A stretch of 48,794 nucleotides of DNA from a virus, in IMG/VR virus record IMGVR_UViG_3300042463_000998, positions 1 through 48,794 of that record; one strand, given 5' to 3'. How positions within the stretch are numbered: position 1 is the stretch's first letter; every line of letters starts with the position of its first letter. The notes beneath the pieces were generated by a model. It was not told where the DNA came from. It saw only the letters and a program-made list of their open reading frames with translations, and did not search any database. The position numbers and the translations under genes were made by a program. Below are positions 1 to 6,049 of this stretch, piece by piece.

Positions 1-2
1 AG

Positions 3-383
3 GTTGTCCGTAACGGTCAATTGTTCCGTAACGTTTTTGCTGCCTTTCCTGAAGTTCAATTTTACGATTATACCAAAATCTTGGGTCGTAAAGTTAAAGA
101 TATCACCAACTATCAATTGACATTCTCTGCCGCTGACGGTAACGATATGGACGTTATTCGTGCAATGGCCGAAGGCTTGAATGTTGCTGTTGTTTTCGGT
201 ATTAAGAAAACATTGCCAATGCCTGAACAATACTTGGGTCGCCCAGTGTTCAATGGTGATGAATCTGATTTGCGTTTCCTTGATCCTCGTGGTGTTGTTG
301 TTGGACTCTACGCCAAAGGCAAAGCAAAAAAGGACACTAGCGGTTTCGTTAAGTATCCTACCATCATGCTCCAAGCTGCATGA
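3..383 (+). CDS. Gp88-like phage protein (C-terminal part, 5' truncated by window edge)
   Basis: The frame is open from the first complete codon of the window, so the gene begins upstream; the TTG at 21 is internal. The visible part is about 126 residues. It carries QFYDYTK near its start, NYQLTFSAADGND in the middle, and a C-terminal block with GDESDLRFLDPRGVVVGLYAKG followed by KKDTSGFV in pieces. This pattern matches my memory of the phage 'gene product 88' family (DUF7227-like), found in many phages and of unknown function. The N-terminal half, which in that family carries a Cys-containing motif, is outside the window. A promoter follows directly downstream, so this gene probably ends an upstream transcription unit. 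The family call is by recall of conserved blocks, not by a search. Confidence 0.6.
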   Translation, partial: VVRNGQLFRNVFAAFPEVQFYDYTKILGRKVKDITNYQLTFSAADGNDMDVIRAMAEGLNVAVVFGIKKTLPMPEQYLGRPVFNGDESDLRFLDPRGVVVGLYAKGKAKKDTSGFVKYPTIMLQAA

Positions 384-388
384 TTACC

Positions 389-417
389 TTGACAAGTCTA
401 CCGACTTGTGCTATACT
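389..417 (+). promoter_or_regulatory. Sigma70-type (early) promoter
   Basis: A perfect TTGACA (389-394) is separated by exactly 17 bases from TATACT (412-417). It starts right after the stop of the Gp88-like gene and lies 28 bases upstream of the next start codon at 445. The same hexamer pair with the same spacing occurs at 3242-3270, which supports both as genuine host-sigma70-dependent early promoters. It would drive the small-gene/PhoH/exonuclease cluster. Confidence 0.8.
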
Positions 418-444
418 TGTACCATCTTATTATGAAAGTGTTTT

Positions 445-780
445 ATGACTAAACGTATCCGCCTGAGTGCCTGGGAAAAGATTTTTGTAACTCTAATGTC
501 TGGTGAGCCTGTCACCAAAGAATATTTCAATACAACCCTAGGAAATTTGTCCTACAAGATTTCGTCTTACATTTTAGAAATCAAAATCCAAAGCAAAGCT
601 ATCATCCGTGTTGCTAAGGATGGTCGCAAGGTTGTGTCCTATCAGTTGGTGAATCCCACTGAGGCCATGCAATACTGGACAGATCGTGGCATTACACTGG
701 ATCAAATTACATCGTTGGCCGATTTGAATGCTGAACCTGTTGTTGTTGAGGACTATTCCATTGAATCGGAGACTGCGTAA
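445..780 (+). CDS. Hypothetical phage protein, possible winged-helix-like fold
   Basis: A 111-residue protein I do not recognise with certainty. The first 70 residues have the feel of a small helical/winged-helix domain: KIFVTLMSGEPVTKEYF, then LSYKISSYILEIKI, then a basic VAKDGRKVVSYQL hairpin. This could mean nucleic-acid binding, but that is inference. The C-terminal 25 residues are acidic (many D/E, ending SIESETA). It is the first gene after the 389-417 promoter, so early expression is expected. The ribosome-binding site is weak (GAAAG 5-10 bases upstream). No signal peptide, membrane segment or cysteine pattern is visible. Confidence 0.75.
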   Translation: MTKRIRLSAWEKIFVTLMSGEPVTKEYFNTTLGNLSYKISSYILEIKIQSKAIIRVAKDGRKVVSYQLVNPTEAMQYWTDRGITLDQITSLADLNAEPVVVEDYSIESETA

Positions 781-794
781 TTATGGAGTATTGA

Positions 795-950
795 ATGTGG
801 AGACTATGGGCTAAAGCTCTTGGCGAAAAAACCGGCAACACAGATACAGAATCTGATAAAATTGCTTGCATTCGCACGGCAATTGTGTTATGCTACATCA
901 TCACAAACTTTTTTATTGTTGCTGGCGTAATTCGCCACTGGAATAACTAA
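795..950 (+). CDS. Small single-pass membrane protein (MWRLWAKALG family)
   Basis: A 51-residue gene easily missed because of its length. GGAG at 784-787 precedes ATG at 795, and the TAA stop at 948-950 shares its last base with the next start (TAATG). The N-terminus MWRLWAKALGEKTG is followed by an acidic stretch (DTESDK). Residues ~24-46 form one hydrophobic segment (ACIRTAIVLCYIITNFFIVAG), then IRHWNN closes the protein. Very similar short proteins with the MWRLWAKALGEK start occur in many T4-like phages of marine bacteria; their role is unknown. Position in the early cluster suggests an inner-membrane host-interaction role, which is inference only. Confidence 0.8.
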   Translation: MWRLWAKALGEKTGNTDTESDKIACIRTAIVLCYIITNFFIVAGVIRHWNN

Positions 951-1489
951 TGAATATTTTTTACCTACACCACGATGTGGTCAAATGTGCTGAAATGCAC
1001 AATGACAAACACACCGTAAAAATGATCCTTGAATATGCTCAACTACTTTCTACTGCCCATCGTGTTCTTGATGGTAATGCTACTATTGGGTTATCTGATA
1101 GTGGACGAAAAAGAACAACTTTTATTCTCGATTCTCCCCTCAACGGCATTCTTTATTCTGCTACTCACATCAATCATCCATCATCGGTATGGGTAAGACA
1201 GTCGGCTGAAAACTACATTTGGTTGTTTGGACTATTTCAAGCACTGATGACAGAATACACACATCGGTATGGCAAAACACATGCAACTTCCCGTCTGGAA
1301 ATGCATCTCGCTAAACTGCCTAAAAACATTCCACAAAAATCATTCACTGAGCCAACACCAGCAATGCCGGATGATGTAAAGGTGCCTGGTGATTCCATCG
1401 CATCTTATCGCCGATACTACATACAGAATAAGCCACATTTGGCCAGCTGGAAAAAACGTCCAGTCCCGGAGTGGTATTTGACTATATAA
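950..1489 (+). CDS. Conserved phage protein with DKHxVKM motif
   Basis: A 179-residue soluble protein. It has the block MNIFYLHHDVVKCAEMHNDK..HTVKMILEYAQLLSTAHRVLDG near the N-terminus, HPSSVW at about 80, YTHRYGKTH at about 105, LPKNIP...PTPAMPDDVKV, and YRRYYIQNKPHLASWKKRPVPEW at the C-terminus. This order of blocks is familiar from a protein widespread in T4-like cyanophages and other aquatic phages and usually left as hypothetical. Conserved His, Asp and Lys residues (NDKHTVKM) suggest a nucleic-acid or nucleotide enzyme, but no reaction can be claimed. It is translationally coupled to the preceding membrane-protein gene (TAATG). Confidence 0.8.
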   Translation: MNIFYLHHDVVKCAEMHNDKHTVKMILEYAQLLSTAHRVLDGNATIGLSDSGRKRTTFILDSPLNGILYSATHINHPSSVWVRQSAENYIWLFGLFQALMTEYTHRYGKTHATSRLEMHLAKLPKNIPQKSFTEPTPAMPDDVKVPGDSIASYRRYYIQNKPHLASWKKRPVPEWYLTI

Positions 1490-1498
1490 ACATATAAG

Positions 1499-1816
1499 AT
1501 GCCTACATATAATTTCTTAGACACTGACAGTGGTGAAGAATTTGAAAAGTTCATGAAAATATCTGAGCGTGAAGAATTCCTAAAAGCCAATCCCAAGATT
1601 CAACCTGTGTTGACCGCGCCCGCAATCGTGTCGGGCGTATCAACCTCCACCCAGAACCGTGTACCAGACGGGTTCAAAGAAGTCCTCTCTAAAGTTGCAG
1701 AGGCACATCCAGCAAGTTCGGTAGCGGACAGATACGGAAAAAAATCCATAAAACAAGCCAGAAGCGATCAGGTTGTAAAGAAGCACGTGGAGAAAGTGAC
1801 TGGCGTAAAACAATAA
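1499..1816 (+). CDS. FmdB-like small protein lacking the zinc-ribbon cysteines
   Basis: A 105-residue protein beginning MPTYNFLDTDSGEEFEKFMKISERE. The MPTYxF..xxxG..FE opening is that of FmdB-type putative regulatory zinc-ribbon proteins, but the protein contains no cysteine, so it cannot form the ribbon. The middle (FLKANPKIQPVLTAPAIVSG) and the C-terminal VLSKVAEAHPASSVADRYG plus a basic tail (KKHVEKVTG) match the version carried by many T4-like aquatic phages. Function is unknown. It sits 9 bases before phoH, a neighbour relation that recurs in such phages. Confidence 0.75.
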   Translation: MPTYNFLDTDSGEEFEKFMKISEREEFLKANPKIQPVLTAPAIVSGVSTSTQNRVPDGFKEVLSKVAEAHPASSVADRYGKKSIKQARSDQVVKKHVEKVTGVKQ

Positions 1817-1824
1817 GGGTATCA

Positions 1825-2574
1825 ATGGCAAGCAAGAAACCAGCAAACACCAAAATCAACCTTGAAGAAACTGTGCCACGCACAACAAATTCACTCAAGG
1901 TGAGAATTGATGATCTAAAAACATTTGATCCATTAACAGATAATCAAAAATTATTTTTTGATGCATATAAAAGAGGAGACTACTTTGTAGCCCTGCATGG
2001 TGTCGCAGGAACTGGAAAAACATTTTGCGCAGTATATAAAGCACTTGAAGAGGTCTTGGATAAGAGTAATCCATTCAAGAAAATTATCATTGTGCGTTCG
2101 GCTGTTCAGAGTCGTGAAATCGGTCACTTGCCAGGTGACGTTACGGAAAAGATGGAAATCTATCAGCAACCGTATGTACAAATTTGTGATACACTGTTCG
2201 GAAGAAAAGACGCATATCAGCGCCTTGAAGAACAAGGATATATCGATTTCATTTCAACGTCATTTATTCGCGGTATGAGTTTTGATGATGCAATCATCAT
2301 CGTGGACGAAATGCAAAACTTGACGTTTGAAGAAATTGACACAGTTATGACCCGTGTTGGTTATCGCTCAAAGATCATTTGGTGTGGTGACTATCGCCAA
2401 ACTGATTTAAACAAAAAGAAAAATGACATGAGTGGTATCTTGAAATTTTTCGATATTGCTGTACGCATGTCAGCATTCACCAAGATAGAATTTACACCCG
2501 AAGACATTGTTAGAAGTTCTTTGGTGAAAGACTATATTCTCGCTAAACTTGATTATGAAGATGGTATTGATTGA
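1825..2574 (+). CDS. phoH: PhoH-like P-loop ATPase
   Basis: A 249-residue PhoH-family NTPase. After a basic N-terminal tail comes LTDNQKLFFDAYKRGDYFVALHG, then Walker A GVAGTGKT at residues 59-66. IIIVRSAVQSREIGHLPGD follows at ~87-104, and the Walker B AIIIVDEMQN has D161/E162. A sensor-like IIWCGDYRQTDL sits at ~185. These are hallmark blocks of phage PhoH. The family is linked to phosphate starvation in bacteria and to RNA metabolism; its role in phages is unsettled and the gene is a common auxiliary gene of aquatic phages. The stop codon overlaps the start of the exonuclease gene (TGATG). Confidence 0.93.
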   Translation: MASKKPANTKINLEETVPRTTNSLKVRIDDLKTFDPLTDNQKLFFDAYKRGDYFVALHGVAGTGKTFCAVYKALEEVLDKSNPFKKIIIVRSAVQSREIGHLPGDVTEKMEIYQQPYVQICDTLFGRKDAYQRLEEQGYIDFISTSFIRGMSFDDAIIIVDEMQNLTFEEIDTVMTRVGYRSKIIWCGDYRQTDLNKKKNDMSGILKFFDIAVRMSAFTKIEFTPEDIVRSSLVKDYILAKLDYEDGID

Positions 2575-3245
2575 TGTTTGAATTCGTAAAACTACCTGAG
2601 TTGGATTTTGATATGACCGCTGTGACTACCGACTCAGGTAGGGTTTACGTCACACCATCAGGATTTAAGTATGCGTCCGTGACTACGGTTCTCTCCGACT
2701 ACAATAAGAAAGCATTCTTTGAGTGGAGAGAACGTGTTGGTGCAGAGGAAGCTAATCGTGTCTCTCGCCTTGCATCAAGTCGCGGCACTAAACTGCATAC
2801 CGTGTGTGAAAAGTATTTGTTGAATGAAATGACTAGCATGAAACTTGCTAGTATGCTTCCAACGACAAAAGAGTTGTTTTACAAGATAAAGCCACACATT
2901 GATACCAGAATCGGCAAAATCTATGCGCTGGAGCAAGCCCTTTATTCCCACAAGCTAAAACTTGCTGGTCGTGTTGACTGTATCGCTGAGTGGGACGGAG
3001 TGTTATCGATTATTGATTTCAAGTCGTCAACCAAACAGAAAGATAAGAACAACATCGGCAATTACTTCATGCAGTGTACCGCATACGCGAGGATGTTCAC
3101 TGAATTGACTGGTAAGCCATTGGATCAGATTGTAGTTTTGATTGGCACCGAAGAAGGTCCTGGTCAAATCTTTATTGAAAGTGCAGATAAATACCATACT
3201 GAACTTCAAAAATATGTCAACAAGCATTACCGAAAAGCTGGTTGA
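2574..3245 (+). CDS. PD-(D/E)XK family exonuclease
   Basis: A 223-residue nuclease. The ATG at 2574, overlapping the phoH stop, is preferred over a TTG one codon upstream. Core nuclease blocks run in order: SRGTKLHTVCEKYL (~69-82), LAGRVDCIAEW with D135, IIDFKSSTK with D148 and K150, and the helix FMQCTAYARMF with Q167. This is the RecB/Cas4-like PD-(D/E)XK arrangement (D...DxK...QxxxY) seen in the 'phage exonuclease' of T4-like cyanophages. It presumably takes part in host DNA degradation or recombination. Its stop codon lies inside the -35 hexamer of the tmRNA promoter, so the transcription unit ends or hands over here. Confidence 0.85.
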   Translation: MFEFVKLPELDFDMTAVTTDSGRVYVTPSGFKYASVTTVLSDYNKKAFFEWRERVGAEEANRVSRLASSRGTKLHTVCEKYLLNEMTSMKLASMLPTTKELFYKIKPHIDTRIGKIYALEQALYSHKLKLAGRVDCIAEWDGVLSIIDFKSSTKQKDKNNIGNYFMQCTAYARMFTELTGKPLDQIVVLIGTEEGPGQIFIESADKYHTELQKYVNKHYRKAG

Positions 3246-3270
3246 CATTTCGTAATTGTAGTGTTATACT
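3242..3270 (+). promoter_or_regulatory. Sigma70-type promoter of the tmRNA gene
   Basis: TTGACA at 3242-3247, a 17-base spacer and TATACT at 3265-3270 reproduce the promoter at 389-417 exactly in hexamers and spacing. The -35 overlaps the exonuclease stop codon. The expected start site, 6-8 bases downstream (about 3277), fits the 5' end of the acceptor half of the tmRNA precursor. An early, strong, host-polymerase promoter for a structured RNA is what would be expected. Confidence 0.85.
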
Positions 3271-3512
3271 ACATGCTATGGTTGTATGAAGCAACTAGAA
3301 ACGGATTCAAGACGCGGGGGCAGTGCCCGCCAGGTCCACCAAAAGTATATTACCCTACCCAAAGGGTGGCCGACAGTGGTTGGAAGGATCGGCTCTTTTA
3401 GCTTATATGCTAGTAGTATGCTTTTGATGGGCCTGACACAGGATCGATTGGGTCAAGAGTACAGAAGTGGACAACTCACCAGAGTAGGTGTAAAAACTAA
3501 ATCAAAGTAAAA

Positions 3513-3545
3513 GCAAACGAAAGTCGCTTTTTGATGGCTGCTTGA
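3513..3545 (+). other. tmRNA proteolysis-tag reading frame (ANESRFLMAA-stop)
   Basis: Codons GCA AAC GAA AGT CGC TTT, then TTG ATG GCT GCT TGA encode ANESRFLMAA. This matches the usual plan of tmRNA tags: Ala-Asn-(Asp/Glu) start, about ten residues, hydrophobic residues before a terminal Ala-Ala, then a stop (E. coli: ANDENYALAA). The stop lies in the loop of a hairpin formed by GATGGCT 3533-3539 and AGCCATC 3547-3553, as the P5 hairpin of known tmRNAs does. The resume codon is most likely GCA at 3513; AAA one codon earlier cannot be excluded. The -LMAA end instead of -LAA is unusual. Confidence 0.88.
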
Positions 3546-3554
3546 TAGCCATCT

Positions 3555-3596
3555 AGGGTTTTTGACAGTTTACCCTCGTAACAGAATTAAACTGTC
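3555..3596 (+). other. H-type pseudoknot of the tmRNA coding piece
   Basis: Stem 1 is AGGGT 3555-3559 with ACCCT 3572-3576. The loop of stem 1 contains GACAGTTT 3564-3571, which pairs perfectly with AAACTGTC 3589-3596 (8 bp). The interleaved order makes a classical pseudoknot, at the position where tmRNAs carry one after the tag hairpin. Confidence 0.85.
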
Positions 3597-3615
3597 ATCA
3601 TCAAGAAAGGAAAAT

Positions 3616-4173
3616 ATGCGAAGTAAACCAATACTTTTCAGCATTACACTTTCCGCAATGATCGTATTTTTCAGTCTGATTAATATTGATCTACATGGCA
3701 TCCTGCCATTCAAACCAAGTTATGAGTCTCTGACAAAAGATGTTCAGAAGCAAGTCACTTGTTTAGCGGAAAACATTTATTTTGAGGCAGCACATGAGCC
3801 AAAAGATGGCAAAAAAGCTGTAGCATTCGTAACAATAAACAGAGTACAATCAGGTAATTATGCAAACGATATCTGTGGTGTTGTATTCCAAAAGACTGGT
3901 GGCACATGCCAATTCTCATGGTATTGTGACTCCAAGTTTACCGACAGACGGTTGACAATCAAGTCTACTCCGTTGTATAATGAGATTAGAGAGTTGGCGA
4001 TGCATATGATCATCAACTTTGAGCGTATGGAAGATGTTACATCTGGTGCAACATACTACCATGCAGACTATGTAAGCCCTGGCTGGAAATTGGAGAAGGT
4101 TGACAAAATTGGTCGACATATCTTCTACCGAAGCAAGCGGGATAATATTGATAGAAACAAGGAGTTTATATGA
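3616..4173 (+). CDS. SleB-like cell-wall hydrolase (membrane-anchored endolysin)
   Basis: A 185-residue protein; ATG at 3616 is chosen because AGAAAGGA lies just upstream (3604-3611) and the N-terminus then becomes a signal anchor (hydrophobic residues ~7-25). The body is the SleB/Hydrolase_2 domain: CLAENIYFEAAHEPKDGKKA (~49-68) with the conserved glutamate of IYFEA (E57), VTINRV, CQFSWYCD (~98-105), and C-terminal TYYHADYVSPGW then IGRHIFY. SleB enzymes cleave the peptidoglycan glycan strand; in phages they act as endolysins. A start 20 bases after the tmRNA pseudoknot places the gene on the same transcript, and the small membrane protein that follows overlaps it (ATGA). The N-terminal anchor suggests an export-dependent (SAR-type) release mechanism, which is inference. 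Confidence 0.87.
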   Translation: MRSKPILFSITLSAMIVFFSLINIDLHGILPFKPSYESLTKDVQKQVTCLAENIYFEAAHEPKDGKKAVAFVTINRVQSGNYANDICGVVFQKTGGTCQFSWYCDSKFTDRRLTIKSTPLYNEIRELAMHMIINFERMEDVTSGATYYHADYVSPGWKLEKVDKIGRHIFYRSKRDNIDRNKEFI

Positions 4174-4400
4174 GCGAGTCTACTAAAAATTTTGATCTGA
4201 TTACTGTGGTTGTATGTATTGCAATGGTTTGTATTTCATTCATTGCAGGTATCACACTATACAACATCAATGACCGCAACAACATGGCCAAGAACATTGA
4301 AGCTGCAATTGCAAAAGGAATGGATCCACTTGCAGTGAAGTGCTCTTATGAAACTCATCCTGGTGCAATTTGCATCACATACGCCGCAGTTAGAAAATGA
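4170..4400 (+). CDS. Small membrane protein next to the endolysin
   Basis: A 76-residue protein. A short polar N-terminus (MSESTKNFD) is followed by one strongly hydrophobic segment at ~10-31 (LITVVVCIAMVCISFIAG). Then come TLYNINDRNNMAKNIEAAIAKGMDPLAVKCSY and two or three cysteines near the C-terminus. Homologues with the YxINDRNNMxxNIExAIxKGxxPLAV core occur beside lysis or replication genes of aquatic T4-like phages. It overlaps the endolysin stop by ATGA and the next gene likewise, so the three are translationally coupled. A holin, spanin-like or regulatory lysis role is possible but unproven. Confidence 0.75.
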   Translation: MSESTKNFDLITVVVCIAMVCISFIAGITLYNINDRNNMAKNIEAAIAKGMDPLAVKCSYETHPGAICITYAAVRK

Positions 4401-5545
4401 GCAAAAGCGTACAACAACTCCTGAATGAAATTAGGCACGATGGCAGCAAACCGCCAATAACATATCGCCCAAGAGCGAAACGCATTAGAAAAAAACGACA
4501 CTTTGATAGTTGGACTTGGGATTCACTGGAAACACCATCACACATTATGAGCAGCGAAAAAATCTTTATCGGCGCCAACGACTATGGCGATTATCTCTAC
4601 TCGCAACTTCTGGTTGCGCGTGGTGAAAAAGACAAGTCAACTTTCAACCGTGACCTGAAGTTGCACGGCAATCGTAGCAAGTGGACAAACTTTATTGAGT
4701 CCGAGTTTGATGGTGACCATATCATTGAACTGTCTGAGTCTAATGGTTTGATCATCACAGACGATGAAAATTTCATCCGTTATGATGTAAGTTCCAACTC
4801 AATCACTGCCCGCATGTATGGTGATGCAGATTTCAATGCAGAGATTGAAAGACTTCTGTTACAAAATTTTGAAGTTGTTACATCATACATCGAATGGGTG
4901 TACTCAAGCGACGGCAATTCCGTCAACGTTCCATTGAACACTGAGCGTTTGCCTGTGCAAGAAATGTATCCGTTCTTGGGTGAAGAAGCACTTACATCAT
5001 ACTATGATCGTTTCCTAGCATCGCAAGCAAACATTTTGCTGTTGATTGGACCACCAGGTACTGGTAAGACAACATTCATTCGCGGTCTGCTTGCACACAG
5101 CAATTCATCTGCAATCGTGACTTATGATGCGGCCATTCTTGAGAAAGATTATCTGTTTGCTAGGTTCATTGAAGATGAAACTGGTGTTATGGTGTTGGAA
5201 GACTCAGACAACTTTTTGAAAGCACGTAGCGATGGTAACACCATGATGCACCGCTTTCTGAACGTTGGTGATGGTCTTGTGACTACAAAGGGTAAGAAGT
5301 TGATTTTCTCAACCAACTTGCCATCGATTCGTGATGTTGATCCTGCGCTGGTGCGCCCAGGTCGTTGTTTCGACATTTTGAATTTTGCGCCATTGAATGG
5401 TGAGCAAGCTACAAAACTTGCTGACAAACTTGGCACGACATACGACAAGAAAGACAGCGGCACTTACAGTATCGCAGAAATCTTTAACAAGCAACTTGAA
5501 AATAATACCAACCGTAAAGTTGGTAGCAAAATGGGTTTTATCTAA
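4397..5545 (+). CDS. AAA+ ATPase (BCS1-like)
   Basis: A 382-residue AAA+ protein. The N-terminal ~200 residues are unrecognised. The ATPase module carries Walker A GPPGTGKTT at 218-226, a Walker B-type strand VMVLEDSDN at 264-272 (E-D in place of D-E), and sensor-1 asparagine in LIFSTNLPS (N307). ALVRPGRC at 317-324 is the arginine-finger region. This order and the VRPGR signature are typical of BCS1/proteasome-type AAA proteins. The substrate is unknown; phage members are generally assumed to remodel protein complexes. It starts by ATGA overlap with the membrane-protein gene and ends 10 bases before dsbA, whose own AAGGAG lies in that gap. Confidence 0.88.
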   Translation: MSKSVQQLLNEIRHDGSKPPITYRPRAKRIRKKRHFDSWTWDSLETPSHIMSSEKIFIGANDYGDYLYSQLLVARGEKDKSTFNRDLKLHGNRSKWTNFIESEFDGDHIIELSESNGLIITDDENFIRYDVSSNSITARMYGDADFNAEIERLLLQNFEVVTSYIEWVYSSDGNSVNVPLNTERLPVQEMYPFLGEEALTSYYDRFLASQANILLLIGPPGTGKTTFIRGLLAHSNSSAIVTYDAAILEKDYLFARFIEDETGVMVLEDSDNFLKARSDGNTMMHRFLNVGDGLVTTKGKKLIFSTNLPSIRDVDPALVRPGRCFDILNFAPLNGEQATKLADKLGTTYDKKDSGTYSIAEIFNKQLENNTNRKVGSKMGFI

Positions 5546-5555
5546 GGAGTATATT

Positions 5556-5828
5556 ATGGCTGTACAACAATTTTCCATCAATCAAATTTCCAGTGAAGCT
5601 GACCGCAAGAAATTGCTGGACGCAATTCAGGAATGTTCCAACTCTATGATTCGCATCGGTGGTGAAAAAGATTTCATCAAAGAGGCTGTCTCTAAAGTGT
5701 GTGAAGACTTGAAGTTGCCTAAGCGCATCGTCAATCGCATGATCAAAGTTTATCACAAACAAAACTATGATGAAGAAGTTGCAACACACGAACAGTTTGA
5801 ACAACTGTATGAAACCATCGTCAAGTAA
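5556..5828 (+). CDS. dsbA: DsbA-like dsDNA-binding late transcription factor
   Basis: A 90-residue protein; ATG 5556 follows a clear AAGGAG at 5544-5549, and an upstream in-frame extension lies inside the AAA gene and is rejected. The pattern AIQECSNSMIRIGGEKDFIKE...LPKRIVNRMIKVYHKQN.YDEEV...FEQLYETIVK lines up with T4 DsbA (K-ISGYNELIKDI...KMFNRLLALYHKDNRD...VVELYDTVF). T4 DsbA is a small double-strand DNA-binding protein that acts at late promoters. The gene order dsbA-33-59 that follows is that of T4 and strongly supports the call. The stop overlaps the gp33 start (TAATG). Confidence 0.85.
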   Translation: MAVQQFSINQISSEADRKKLLDAIQECSNSMIRIGGEKDFIKEAVSKVCEDLKLPKRIVNRMIKVYHKQNYDEEVATHEQFEQLYETIVK

Positions 5829-6049
5829 TGCCAACAAAAGACGAAATGCACAAGTTCCAACAAGAGATTGAAGCTCTTGTTGAAGGAACTAGCTATAACT
5901 ATATGGAAGCAATTATTGAGTATTGCAACATAACAGGTATGGAAATTGAACTAGCATCAACTCTCGTCAACAAAGAACTAAAAGCAAAATTAGCACTTGT
6001 GGCCGAAGAGTTGAATATGATACCTAAATCTTCACGACTACCTATATGA
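5828..6049 (+). CDS. 33: gp33-like late transcription co-activator
   Basis: A 73-residue protein. The block IEALVEGTSYNYMEAIIEYCNITGMEIELASTLVNKELKAKL matches the core of T4 gp33 (IEKMVEEFGMSYLEATTAFLEENSIPE...IIEKI). In T4, gp33 bridges RNA polymerase and the sliding clamp to activate late promoters. The C-terminal PKSSRLPI resembles the short hydrophobic end used for clamp binding. It is much shorter than T4 gp33 (112 aa), as is usual in aquatic T4-like phages. Its position between dsbA and gene 59 is the T4 order. Confidence 0.82.
   Translation: MPTKDEMHKFQQEIEALVEGTSYNYMEAIIEYCNITGMEIELASTLVNKELKAKLALVAEELNMIPKSSRLPI

Larger units (their letters stand above)
3277..3600 (+). ncRNA. ssrA: Circularly permuted (two-piece) tmRNA
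   Basis: The precursor is ordered acceptor piece, intervening segment, coding piece. The acceptor piece ends with a T-arm (stem GCGGG 3314-3318, loop GGCAGTG, stem CCCGC 3326-3330), acceptor strand CAGGTCC 3331-3337 and ACCA 3338-3341. The coding piece starts at G3429: GGGCCTG 3429-3435 pairs with CAGGTCC over all 7 positions, with G-U at the third pair, the alanine-identity pair of all tmRNAs. Segment 3342-3428 would be excised. A tag frame follows at 3513-3545, and an H-type pseudoknot at 3555-3596. tmRNA with SmpB rescues stalled ribosomes and marks nascent chains for proteolysis. Both outer ends are approximate. An accidental 74-codon frame (3286-3510) crosses the gene and has no protein-like features. 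The permuted form is known from alphaproteobacteria, some betaproteobacteria and cyanobacteria. Confidence 0.9.

Noticed and set aside
432-452. Six-codon leader peptide frame overlapping the start at 445
   Set aside because: Too short to support, no attenuator structure or regulatory logic visible.
3286-3510. 74-codon frame between the exonuclease and the endolysin
   Set aside because: It runs through the tmRNA acceptor stem, T-arm and intervening segment, has no ribosome-binding site, and its composition is unlike neighbouring genes.
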